12,424 nt of DNA from Chloroflexota bacterium (GCA_022565015.1 JADFKI010000080.1:1-12424), one strand, 5' to 3'. Counted from the first letter of the stretch, positions 1 to 7,656 are shown. Notes: generated from the letters alone by a model not told the origin. Numbers and translations: made by a program.

Positions 1-81
1 TGGGTGATCCTGGGGCAGGAGTTCTTCGAGTGTCGGTGGGAGCAGCCATCCCTGGTCTCGATTCACTGGTCGAAGCGGCAT
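1..81 (-). CDS. Transposase, N-terminal fragment (IS1182/IS5-like), cut by window edge
   Basis: Reading the minus strand from an ATG at 81-79 gives 27 codons that stay open to the window edge. The start is supported by an excellent Shine-Dalgarno (AAGGAGG, 6 nt before the ATG). The peptide contains WLLPPTLEELLPQDHP, which closely resembles the N-terminal signature of IS1182/IS5-type transposases (DUF772 region, usually '..LLPPSL.E.LPEDH.AR'). The catalytic DDE domain would lie outside the window. The element would insert DNA by a cut-and-paste type reaction. Its right terminal inverted repeat should lie somewhere in 82-250 but cannot be identified without the other end. Whether the gene is intact cannot be judged. 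A 50-codon open frame on the opposite strand here (3-155) is taken as a shadow. Confidence 0.75.
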   Translation of the reverse strand, partial: MPLRPVNRDQGWLLPPTLEELLPQDHP

Positions 82-664
82 GCGACGCCTCCTTGGTCGA
101 AGTCGCTTCCATTCTAACCGCTTCCACACGCTGGCGCCGCGTTACCAACTTCTGAGACAGGCTCGAGGGTTGAACTCCGCCTGAAACACGGAATTGAGGT
201 GGCGCTGGCCGCATGAATCGGGTCGTATTGATCATACAAATATGGAACCTACTTGGCAATTCAAATTCAATTCCTATTTATACCTTGAGGCTGCGCTTCT
301 CGAGGCAGGCCTTCGAATTCGAGTGAGCCACCCCCTATCACAACGTAGCGTGAGGAGAATCGGCCGGAGGGAACTCGCATTGGCTGAAATTCAAGAGATG
401 GGGAATGCCTTACGAACATCAGGTGTCTTGTTTCAAATTCAGTTCGGACAAACGTAGTAGCTGAATAATTTCCACTTAGAAACGCCACTGGCCCGTTCAC
501 CCGGGAATGTCACTGCTTTTTTCGTACTTCTGTACGAGTCCTCAATCGTCACATCGGCTGCTAGGAATCCGACGTGTAGCGGATGCCGTCGGTTCTTCTT
601 CCCCCTATATTGGCAACTGTAATCAGTCACTTGATTTCTCGACGAATAAATGAAGGAGGAAGTC
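82..664. other. Long stretch without a convincing gene; IS flank and 5' region of the small CxxC gene
   Basis: The first part must hold the end of the insertion sequence whose transposase starts at 81. A 9-bp direct repeat (TGGTCGAAG) occurs at 67-75 and 94-102. The segment around 228-300 is AT-rich compared with the neighbours. Open frames here (for example 194-457) start without a ribosome-binding site and show no recognisable motif. A bulged hairpin sits at 565-595 (GGAA-t-CCGACG pairing with CGTCGG-TTC), followed by a pyrimidine-rich tract. It could be a weak terminator or a 5' untranslated structure. No tRNA or other structured RNA was recognised. Confidence 0.5.
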
Positions 665-838
665 ATGAATTCTGTAGCAGAGCGGGTCACAAGCGTTCGC
701 AACCGGAGCGAAAGACTAGGCATTTGCAGTCACTGTGGTTGGTACGAGGGAGCCTCAAACGTGAAGACCTACGACACACGGGGCAGCTACACAGTTGGTG
801 CCGTGAAATCCACCGCCAAATACCGGATCATTATGTAA
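665..838 (+). CDS. Small CxxC protein of unknown function (57 aa)
   Basis: The family is not recognised. The ATG at 665 is chosen because it follows a near-perfect Shine-Dalgarno (GAAGGAGG, 5 nt spacing); an ATG 15 nt upstream overlaps that site and is less likely. The product is basic, with 57 residues and a single CSHCGW motif (Cys21, Cys24) that looks like one half of a zinc ribbon. No second Cys/His pair is present to complete a metal site, so metal binding would need dimerisation, or the gene is a shortened relative of a zinc-ribbon protein. No signal peptide or membrane segment is visible. The DUF4389 gene follows 160 nt downstream on the same strand. The start signal argues for a real gene; the lack of homology keeps confidence moderate. 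Confidence 0.45.
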   Translation: MNSVAERVTSVRNRSERLGICSHCGWYEGASNVKTYDTRGSYTVGAVKSTAKYRIIM

Positions 839-998
839 TTGCCTTTGCTCCATATAAGAAGATTGCCCTCGAACGATTAATAAAGCGCGTCAAGGCTATG
901 AGTGTTCTCTGTCGGCCTGCGCCGCTTGACAAAGGCCGGGCTATTCTGCCTGGCGTGGGCCCGAACTTTAGGGCTGACACTTACGTAAGGAGGATGTG

Positions 999-1613
999 AT
1001 GGCAAACCAGAGTGTCTATCCGGTCTCAGTTGAAGGCGAGCTTTCGGAAGACTTGAGCCGTTGGCTATGGCTCGTCAAATGGATTCTCATAATTCCACAT
1101 CTCGTGGTCCTTTTCTTCTTGTGGATTACCTTCATCGCAATAACCGTTGTGGCGTTTTTCGCAATCGTGTTCACAGGCAAGTATCCCAGAGGCATGTTCG
1201 GCTTTAACGTGGGGGTGTTGCGCTGGACGTGGCGGGTCGGCTTTTACTCGTATAGCGCGCTTGGAACGGACAGGTACCCGCCATTCAGCCTGGAGAGCAG
1301 AGACTATCCGGCTAATCTGGAGGTCGAATATCCAGAGAGTTTGTCCAGGGGTCTGGTTTTCGTCAAGTCTTGGCTTCTGGCTATTCCGCACTATATCGTC
1401 ATGGCCTTCTTGAGCGGTGGGGCCGGTTCTAGCAGCGGAGGAAGCCTTAAGGGCCTTCTCGTCATATTCGCGGCAATAATGCTGCTGTTCAAAGGACGTT
1501 ACCCACAGGATATTTACAATCTCGTTATCGGCTTCAACCGCTGGAGCTTTCGCGTGCTGGCCTACGCGGCGCTAATGCGTGATGATTATCCGCCGTTCAG
1601 ATTGAGTCCGTGA
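999..1613 (+). CDS. DUF4389 family membrane protein (tandem repeat of the domain)
   Basis: This is a 204-residue integral membrane protein of unknown function. Two DUF4389 units are visible. The first has membrane segments at about 24-60 (probably two helices) and then GKYPRGMF..VLRWTWRV...DRYPPFSLE (60-100). The second has segments at about 118-138 and 150-166 and then GRYPQDIY..FNRWSFRV...DDYPPFRLSP (166-204). The repeated 'YP...R W..RV.. ..YPPF' pattern is the family hallmark. The ATG at 999 is preferred over the GTG at 996 because AAGGAGG ends 5 nt before it. DUF4389 proteins occur widely in Actinobacteria and Chloroflexota, usually in this two-unit form; no biochemical role is established. 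Apart from strand there is no firm link to the genes on either side. Confidence 0.88.
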   Translation: MANQSVYPVSVEGELSEDLSRWLWLVKWILIIPHLVVLFFLWITFIAITVVAFFAIVFTGKYPRGMFGFNVGVLRWTWRVGFYSYSALGTDRYPPFSLESRDYPANLEVEYPESLSRGLVFVKSWLLAIPHYIVMAFLSGGAGSSSGGSLKGLLVIFAAIMLLFKGRYPQDIYNLVIGFNRWSFRVLAYAALMRDDYPPFRLSP

Positions 1614-1727
1614 GGTCTGCGCCTGCTCTGATAGAGCCCACAATAATCCAGGCTGGTGGCTGTCGGTGGCAATTAAAGAGCAACGGCGCACGGGCAAGTG
1701 CCCTCGAATACGCAGTAGAAGACCCGA

Positions 1728-1756
1728 TTAACCTGAGAGGTGGGATTAACTAAAAT
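1728..1756 (+). promoter_or_regulatory. Candidate sigma70-type promoter with tandem GATTAAC repeat
   Basis: A TTAACC -35-like element (1728-1733, 4/6 to consensus) lies 17 nt before TAAAAT (1751-1756, 5/6 to the -10 consensus). Transcription would start near 1763 and leave a leader of about 88 nt before the ABM-like gene. The 7-bp sequence GATTAAC occurs twice (1726-1732 and 1744-1750), once on the -35 and once abutting the -10, with a small ACCT-gag-AGGT palindrome (1731-1741) between. Such a layout could be an operator, but this is inference from sequence only. Confidence 0.35.
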
Positions 1757-1849
1757 CCTTCTCTCCAAACAGAGTCGGCGAAATTAGTTTTCATGCCAAC
1801 GGACGGGGCCAGACACCGTTCTTCGAAGTCGAGAAAAGGAGGGCGTGAC

Positions 1850-2149
1850 ATGCATGGACGCATCGTATCTGTCCAGGTGAAGCCTGAGGACCTTGGAAAA
1901 GCAGTCGGAGTCTATCGCGATTCGGTGATCCCGGCCGCAAAGGAGCAGAAGGGGTTTCACGACGCGCTGCTATTCACCGATTCCGCTACGGGAAGGGCGG
2001 TCTCGATAACGATATGGGAGACCGAGGAGGACCTTTTGGCCGGTCAGGCCAGCGGCTATTACCAGGAGCAGATCGCGAAGTTCGCCGAGCTAATGATCAG
2101 GACCCCCGACCAGGAAGGCTTCGAGCTCGCATATTCAAGCCGGGTGTAA
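1850..2149 (+). CDS. ABM-like (dimeric alpha/beta barrel) small protein
   Basis: This 99-residue protein resembles the antibiotic biosynthesis monooxygenase (ABM)/ferredoxin-like dimeric barrel superfamily. The order of elements fits: a first strand (GRIVSVQVKPED), a helix (LGKAVGVYRDSVIPAAKEQKG), the family-typical 'GF.DALLFTDSATG' turn, a strand with VSITIWETEEDL, then a final helix and strand (about 66-95). ABM folds serve as cofactor-free oxygenases, haem-degrading enzymes or plain binding proteins. The sequence does not tell which, and I see no diagnostic haem-ligand pattern. The ATG at 1850 has a strong AAGGAGG with 7 nt spacing; an in-frame start 57 nt earlier lacks such a site. It is separated from the exporter operon by 224 nt, so co-transcription is possible but not evident. 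Confidence 0.75.
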   Translation: MHGRIVSVQVKPEDLGKAVGVYRDSVIPAAKEQKGFHDALLFTDSATGRAVSITIWETEEDLLAGQASGYYQEQIAKFAELMIRTPDQEGFELAYSSRV

Positions 2150-2373
2150 TTTCACCGATTCACTTTCAGCCTGCGTAGTAGATTGGCGGGGACCGGCGAC
2201 GCCAGTCCGCGAGGTCCAATCCGCATCGGCCGAATGGACGACCCGATGGTCAGCCTCTTGGCCAACGCGATTTCGGCAGTCCGCCTGATGAAGTAATGGA
2301 AGATATGGCACTAGTATAGCGCCGGACCGAATCGAAGTAAGCGTCACTATTAAGCATCACGAAGGAACGAAAT

Positions 2374-3123
2374 ATGGCCACTCTGACCCAGGAAGCTTAC
2401 ACAAACTCAAAAGGTACCCCCGAAGAGCCGATGATTGACGTTCGGAACCTGGTCAAGCGCTTCGCCGTGGGCGAGGGCGAGGTGACGGTCCTCAAGAACA
2501 TCTCATTCCAGGTAAACCGGGGCGAATTCCTGTCCATAGTCGGTCCATCGGGCAGTGGCAAGTCTACGCTGATAAACATGTTCACGGGCATCGACAGGCC
2601 CAGCGAGGGCGAGATCGAGGTCGGCGGGACCAAGATCGACGAGATGAATGAGGGCCAGCTGGCGCGGTGGAGGGGCCAGAACCTCGGCCTCGTCTTTCAG
2701 TTTTTCCAGCTGCTTCCCGCGCTGAGCCTCGTGGACAACGTCATACTTCCCATGGACTTCGCCAATAAGTTCGAGCGGAAGGAGCGCAGGGAACGAGCCA
2801 TCGAACTCCTCAACACGGTCGGCCTGGCTGAGCACGCCGACAAACTACCTAGCATGGTAAGCGGGGGCCAGCAACAGCGGGCGGCCATTGCGAGGGCGCT
2901 GGCAAACGACCCTCCGCTGATAGTGGGAGACGAGCCCACCGGCAACCTGGACTCGGCCTCCAGCGAGCGGATGGTGGAGCTCTTCTTCCAGCTGGTCGAG
3001 GAGGGGAAGACATTGATCATGGTCACCCACGACCAGGAAATCGCCCGCAGGACTCCGAGGATGATAGAGATCGCCGACGGCGAAATCGTAAGAGATGAAG
3101 ACATAAGGCGAATTACCCTTTAG
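2374..3123 (+). CDS. ABC transporter ATP-binding protein, MacB/LolD type
   Basis: This is the cytoplasmic ATPase of an exporter-type ABC system. All motifs are present in its 249 residues: Walker A GPSGSGKST (57-65), Q-loop Gln109 in LVFQFFQLLPALS, signature VSGGQQQR (162-169), Walker B LIVGDEPTG with catalytic Glu187, D-loop NLDS (191-194) and switch His219. The 'FQFF.LLP.L...DNV' segment and the GDEPTGNLD stretch are typical of the MacB/LolD/FtsE group that pairs with FtsX-type permeases. Small departures are Val instead of Leu at the start of the signature and Gly instead of Ala just before the Walker B Asp. About 18 polar residues precede the usual domain start. The start follows GAAGGA with 8 nt spacing. 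The stop lies 11 nt before the permease start, so the two are surely co-transcribed. Likely work: powering conformational change rather than direct substrate transport. Confidence 0.95.
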   Translation: MATLTQEAYTNSKGTPEEPMIDVRNLVKRFAVGEGEVTVLKNISFQVNRGEFLSIVGPSGSGKSTLINMFTGIDRPSEGEIEVGGTKIDEMNEGQLARWRGQNLGLVFQFFQLLPALSLVDNVILPMDFANKFERKERRERAIELLNTVGLAEHADKLPSMVSGGQQQRAAIARALANDPPLIVGDEPTGNLDSASSERMVELFFQLVEEGKTLIMVTHDQEIARRTPRMIEIADGEIVRDEDIRRITL

Positions 3124-3134
3124 GTCTCACTGTA

Positions 3135-5552
3135 ATGATAAACAGCCAGCTAAAACTAGATGTTATCTGGAAAAAGGTATGGCGGGATGTAACTTCCCGT
3201 AAAGGCCGTACCGTGCAGGTTGTCCTCAGCATCGGCGTGGGCATATTCGCCATAGGCCTGACTCTGGGTCTGCTCGATATCATGGAAGACCGCATGGGCA
3301 CAACCTGGCGGGCCGCAAATCCGGCACATATCACTGTTGGAGGAGGCTTCGAGGAAGCGTCGGTCGGTTCGGGTCTGGACAATGACACTGTCAGGGCCAT
3401 AGGCAACATGCCCGGCATAGAGGGTGCAGAGGGGAAGGCCAGTGTCAGTCTTCGCTGGAAGATGAGTCTTGATGACCCCTGGGAGCCCGTCAGTATAAGA
3501 TCTCGCGATGTCTACGAGAACCAGGTTTACGACAAGTTGAAACTGGAATCGGGGAGCTGGCCGGTCAGCAGAGGGATTGCCGTGGAGCGCGGCACCGCCA
3601 AAAAATTCAAGATCTCGTTAGATTCGACCGTGTATTTTGAGGTAGATGATCGTCCAAGGGCCTTCCCCGTTGTAGGACAGGTATACGACGTTTGGGCAGA
3701 GCCCGTCGTGTTCGGGGGTAATGCCACGTTCTACGTAACCCGCCGCGACATTAAGAAGCTTGGAGGCCCCTCTGGTTTCAATCAGATAGTGGCAGCCTTG
3801 CCGGTCTACGACGAAGATACCGCCAAGGAACGGGCGATCGACATCACCGACCGCCTCGATACCCTGAACATCAGTCACGGCACCCCGGAGACCTTCGATC
3901 CCGAGAAGCACTTCTTCCAGGACACTATCAACGGTATCTTCACGCTGCTGGTCGTCATGTCCTTTCTGACCCTCGGCCTGAGCCTGTTCCTCGTGGTGAA
4001 CACCATCACGGCGATCGTGACCGAACAGGTGCCGCAGATAGGGGTGATGAAGGCTATCGGCGCGTCCTCCTCGGAGATTTTTCGAATATATCTGAGCAGC
4101 GTTATGGTGTATGTGTTGATCGCGTTGGCTATTGCCATACCCCTGGGAGTTCTCGGCGCGTTCCAGCTGACCGCCGTTATGCTGGGGGTGTTCAGCATGG
4201 AGGCCGTCGACTTTAAGTTTCCGTTGATGGCTGTAGTTGTACAGCTTTCGCTTGGGCTGCTGTCGCCAATGATCGCCGCACTCTGGCCTGTAACGGCGGC
4301 CGCTCGGACGACGGTCCGCGAAGCCATCAGCGGCTACGGCCTTGGCATGACTGCTGGATTGATCGACCGAGCCCTTTCCAAAATCCAGAGCCTTCCACCC
4401 CTGGTTGTGATGACGATCAGCAACGTTTTTCGAAACAAGGGGCGCCTCGCCATGACCCTCGTCGCGCTGGTCTTCTCTGGCGCGATATTCATGATGGTCA
4501 TGACCGTTCACGCGTCGATGGCGGGGTTCTTTGAGGACTTTCTGGATACCTATCGGTTCGATATCTTGATCGGATTCGAGCGGCCCCAACGCGTCGATTC
4601 CATGGAGACTCTCGTGGGTAACCTGCCGGGCATTACCTACGCCGAGATGCTGGAGTTCAACGGCGGGGCTGCCATCCGAAGGATAGACGACAAAGAGGAG
4701 ATTGACGAGGAGTCGATAACCCTGATCGGCGTATCAAGGGAGGGAGAGGCCTACGGCCAGGTCGTTACGGCGGGACGCTATCTGCTCCCCGAGGACGGAA
4801 GGGCCATAGTCCTCAACGAGCACCTCGCCGAGGAGCTGGGTGTCTCCGTGGGCGACAACGTCGTCATTGAGCTAAACGGCAGAGACAAAGAATGGGCCGT
4901 CGTCGGCCTGCTATTCGACGTCAACGATGACCAGACGGCCTCAGTCGTATGGCTAGACGTTCTTCTAAGGGAAAAGGGCTCCGTCGGGCGGGGGCGCACC
5001 CTGTTCGTCGGTTCGAATAATCAGGACGAGGCCCATCTCGCCCAGCTCTCCCGCGACCTCAGGGAGTTGCTTGATGAACAGGGCAAAGACGTGGGCACCT
5101 CTCTTACCTCGGCAAAATTCCTGGAGCAGAACGCAGCCGGCCTGGAGATTATTACCTATCTTTTAATGGTAATAGCAGTGCTTATCGCCTTGGTCGGAAG
5201 CGTCGGCCTGTCGGGGGCGTTGTCAATCAGCGCGCTAGAGCGGCAGAGAGAGGTTGGCGTTATGCGAGCGATCGGCGCATCCGGACGTGCCGTCAGCGGC
5301 ATTTTCATCGGCGAGGGATTGATGATCGGGCTAATAAGCTGGCTCATCGCGCTGCCGCTCAGCATTCCTCTGGGCATGCTGTTCAGCAAGGTCATCGCCG
5401 ACGCCATCGACTTCCAGTTCGGCTACAAGTATTCTCCTCTCGGGGCCGTGATTTGGTTGGGAATAGTCCTCATACTTTCCGTCTTGTCCAGCGGTCTGCC
5501 CGCGTGGCGGGCTTCGCGAATAAGCGTACGGGAAGTGCTTTCCTACGAATAA
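3135..5552 (+). CDS. ABC transporter permease with two FtsX domains
   Basis: This is an 805-residue membrane subunit in which two FtsX-like halves are fused, so one chain can supply the whole permease. First half: TM1 about 27-50, an extracytoplasmic MacB_PCD-like domain (about 55-262), then TM helices around 267-292, 321-350 and 363-390. Second half: TM about 437-460, a second external domain (about 465-668), then TM helices near 671-700, 722-750 and 768-790. The cytoplasmic coupling loop is duplicated: EQVPQIGVMKAIGASSSEIF (297-316) and LERQREVGVMRAIGASGRAV (701-720); this 'G.M.AIGAS' motif defines the family. Each half ends with R.S.REA/REVLS-like residues. There is no strong Shine-Dalgarno at the ATG, so translation may be coupled to the ATPase gene. 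Members handle lipids, lipoproteins, peptides or drugs; the substrate here is unknown. Confidence 0.93.
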   Translation: MINSQLKLDVIWKKVWRDVTSRKGRTVQVVLSIGVGIFAIGLTLGLLDIMEDRMGTTWRAANPAHITVGGGFEEASVGSGLDNDTVRAIGNMPGIEGAEGKASVSLRWKMSLDDPWEPVSIRSRDVYENQVYDKLKLESGSWPVSRGIAVERGTAKKFKISLDSTVYFEVDDRPRAFPVVGQVYDVWAEPVVFGGNATFYVTRRDIKKLGGPSGFNQIVAALPVYDEDTAKERAIDITDRLDTLNISHGTPETFDPEKHFFQDTINGIFTLLVVMSFLTLGLSLFLVVNTITAIVTEQVPQIGVMKAIGASSSEIFRIYLSSVMVYVLIALAIAIPLGVLGAFQLTAVMLGVFSMEAVDFKFPLMAVVVQLSLGLLSPMIAALWPVTAAARTTVREAISGYGLGMTAGLIDRALSKIQSLPPLVVMTISNVFRNKGRLAMTLVALVFSGAIFMMVMTVHASMAGFFEDFLDTYRFDILIGFERPQRVDSMETLVGNLPGITYAEMLEFNGGAAIRRIDDKEEIDEESITLIGVSREGEAYGQVVTAGRYLLPEDGRAIVLNEHLAEELGVSVGDNVVIELNGRDKEWAVVGLLFDVNDDQTASVVWLDVLLREKGSVGRGRTLFVGSNNQDEAHLAQLSRDLRELLDEQGKDVGTSLTSAKFLEQNAAGLEIITYLLMVIAVLIALVGSVGLSGALSISALERQREVGVMRAIGASGRAVSGIFIGEGLMIGLISWLIALPLSIPLGMLFSKVIADAIDFQFGYKYSPLGAVIWLGIVLILSVLSSGLPAWRASRISVREVLSYE

Positions 5553-5616
5553 CCTTGGTGTGCGAAGACGCTCCACGTCTGACACCCTCTTCACTGAAAT
5601 TAGAAGGAGACGAGCT

Positions 5617-7656
5617 GTGAAAAACATGATATCGAATAAGATAATCCTAGGAATCACCGGATTCGTTGGCGTCGCCGCCGTGGTCCTCTTTCTGTTGTTT
5701 GGCAGAGGGGGCGATGGTCAGATTGACGAGGGAGAATCTATCCTATCCGCGGCCACAAAGATTTCGGTGGAGGCCGACGCCGTCGTGCTGCCCGTTCGGA
5801 GTGCCGAGCTGAGCTCTCAGAGGGATGGGATAGTGGCTGAGATTCTCGCGGCCGAGAACGATCAGGTGCAGAAGGGACAGGTAATCGTCTGGCTTGAGAG
5901 AGAAAACGAGATCGCGACCGTCGAAAGGGCTGAACCGGTGCTGGCGGCAGCCCAGGCAACCCTGGCCAAGCTCAAGGCGATTCACGACAAGGCCAGGACC
6001 GATAACGCTGAAAATCGCGCCGTTCAGCTTGCGTCGGCGAAGATCACACTTAGGGACGCCCGGGAACAGCTCAAGCATGTATCAGGTGAGAACTTGAGCG
6101 TTGGCGCGGTCGTTACGCCGGAAGGCGCGGCGCTGGAAGCCACCAGGGCAATGTTGATAGCCGACGCTGAGAGCAGCGTCAAAGAGGCGCAAGAGGCGTT
6201 GCTTGCGGCGCTCGGTCTCGCTGCCACCGACGATATTTCCGCGACGCCGGAAAGTACGGCCAACAAGGCCGCACGCGACATGGCCTTGAGCGCAAGCAGA
6301 GTCGCGGTCCTCGAAGCTAAGGAAGCCCTGGAGGAAGCCCAGGACGTTGGGGAGATCCTGCGAGACGCCTCGGACGCCCTGGCGTCGAGACAACGAGACC
6401 TCATCAATTCCAAGACGGAACTTGACGCCGCCCGACTGGCCCGGGACCTGAACTTGAGGGCCGCTCAGGAAGCCTTCGATGACGCCGAAGAGGCCCTTCA
6501 GGACACCTACAAGGGATGGCTGGGGGTCGAGCTGACCGTCGAGGAACAGCGCCTGGACCCAGACTCCCTGTTCGCCGACTGGGGCCTGGACCTGGAATTC
6601 GTCTTCGATAGGCAGAATCTTATATATACCAACCGCATCGCGCCCGACGATCCGTCCACGAGATGGAACGAGCTCACGGTGTACGCTTGGCTATATCTGC
6701 ATCCCAATGCGGGCTCGTTCGACCCGGTCTGTGACGATAAGCTCAATCAGGGATTTAGCCGCACCTGCATAAAGAGGGACATCGAAAATGCCTGGGACCT
6801 CTTCCAGGATGCGAGGGATACTCTCGATACCCAGGCCGTCGAAGGCCCGGCGGGGGTAGCCCTGGCTGAGAACGCGATAGTCGGAGCCGACCAGGCTCTT
6901 CAGGACGCCGAAGATGACCTGGAACGGCTGACCGGCGAGCGCACCGCTCTGGGCATTTCCGTCGCCCAGGCTGAGCTGTCGGCGGCGCAGGCAGAGCTGG
7001 ACGACCTTGAGCAGTTCCCCGATCCGATCGACGTCGCCGCTATGGAGGCGGCCCTGGGCGCCGCGCAGGCGACGCTCGACGACCTCCTCGATTGGCCGGA
7101 CCCTCTGAAGGTGGCCCTGGCCAGTGGAGAGCTGGTGAGAGCGGAGCTGAGGGTGCAGAGGCTAGAGAAGGACCGGGACCCGGCTGACGTCGCCCTCGAA
7201 AACGCCGAGCTTGCGGAAGCTGAGGCGCTGGTCGCCACGGCCGAGTCCGATCTTGTATTGGCCAAACTGGCTTTGGATGACATGGCGATCAAGGCTCCCT
7301 TCTCCGGCTCCGTTGCGTCCATAGAGGTGGACCTCGGCGAAGAGGTTTCCACGGAGACTGTAGTGGTGCGGCTGGCGGACAATACCGCCTGGCGCCTCGA
7401 AAGCGATGACCTGGACGAGCTGAGCGTCGTAAATCTCAAGAAGGGCGATACGGTTGACGTCCGCTTCGACGCGCTCGAAGAGCTTGAGATGACCGGAACG
7501 GTCATGAGCATAAGCCAGTTCGGCGAGGAGAAGCAGGGAGCCATAACCTACACGGCCCAGATCCGACTCAACGGACACGACGACCGGCTGCGATGGAACA
7601 TGACCTCTTCGTTCACCAAGGCCGATGGAGGGTCAAAGCTAAGCCTGCTGAGGTAG
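5617..7656 (+). CDS. HlyD/MacA-like membrane-anchored periplasmic adaptor, long coiled coil
   Basis: This is a 679-residue adaptor for the upstream ABC exporter. The GTG at 5617 is chosen because AGAAGGAG lies 6-8 nt before it; a GTG at 5560 has no such site. A single N-terminal membrane anchor (about 9-28) leaves the rest outside. The first biotinyl-lipoyl half is at about 54-97 (ELSSQRDGIVAEIL..G..V..GQVIVWLE), and the second half is at about 557-588 (IKAPFSGSVASIEVDLGEEV). A beta-barrel/membrane-proximal part follows (590-675). Between the lipoyl halves lies about 455 residues of Ala/Glu-rich helix, far more than in MacA (total about 370 aa). It is interrupted by a Trp/Tyr-rich globular-looking insert (about 299-388) with Cys372 and Cys384. 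The second helical arm contains four 26-residue units (435-538) with recurring PDP..VA. It lies 64 nt after the permease in the same operon and before a strong terminator. Confidence 0.9.
   Translation: MKNMISNKIILGITGFVGVAAVVLFLLFGRGGDGQIDEGESILSAATKISVEADAVVLPVRSAELSSQRDGIVAEILAAENDQVQKGQVIVWLERENEIATVERAEPVLAAAQATLAKLKAIHDKARTDNAENRAVQLASAKITLRDAREQLKHVSGENLSVGAVVTPEGAALEATRAMLIADAESSVKEAQEALLAALGLAATDDISATPESTANKAARDMALSASRVAVLEAKEALEEAQDVGEILRDASDALASRQRDLINSKTELDAARLARDLNLRAAQEAFDDAEEALQDTYKGWLGVELTVEEQRLDPDSLFADWGLDLEFVFDRQNLIYTNRIAPDDPSTRWNELTVYAWLYLHPNAGSFDPVCDDKLNQGFSRTCIKRDIENAWDLFQDARDTLDTQAVEGPAGVALAENAIVGADQALQDAEDDLERLTGERTALGISVAQAELSAAQAELDDLEQFPDPIDVAAMEAALGAAQATLDDLLDWPDPLKVALASGELVRAELRVQRLEKDRDPADVALENAELAEAEALVATAESDLVLAKLALDDMAIKAPFSGSVASIEVDLGEEVSTETVVVRLADNTAWRLESDDLDELSVVNLKKGDTVDVRFDALEELEMTGTVMSISQFGEEKQGAITYTAQIRLNGHDDRLRWNMTSSFTKADGGSKLSLLR

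Noticed and set aside
3..155. Plus-strand open frame entering from the left edge, ending at TGA 153-155
   Set aside because: It lies opposite the transposase start, which has a ribosome-binding site and a recognisable peptide; the plus frame has neither.
160..190. Possible tRNA T-arm-like sequence (GAGGGTTGAACTCC)
   Set aside because: No cloverleaf can be formed around it: no anticodon arm, acceptor pairing or CCA in a fitting position.
194..457. 87-codon plus-strand frame in the poorly coding left region
   Set aside because: TTG start with no ribosome-binding site, no recognisable motif, and it sits in a stretch of atypical composition beside an insertion sequence.
926..931. Perfect TTGACA -35 element upstream of the DUF4389 gene
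   Set aside because: No -10-like hexamer at 16-18 nt; the only TATTCT nearby is about 10 nt away, which is too close.
1692..1703. GGGCA-AG-TGCCC inverted repeat as a terminator after the DUF4389 gene
   Set aside because: The loop is only 2 nt and no T-run follows; too small to support a terminator.
3618..4589. Long (323-codon) minus-strand frame
   Set aside because: Exactly antisense to the permease; His/Arg/Gln-rich composition typical of a shadow frame, no start signal.
6900..7544. 214-codon Ser/Arg-rich minus-strand frame
   Set aside because: Antisense to the Ala/Glu-rich adaptor repeats; its Ser-rich repetitive look is the mirror of that coding sequence.
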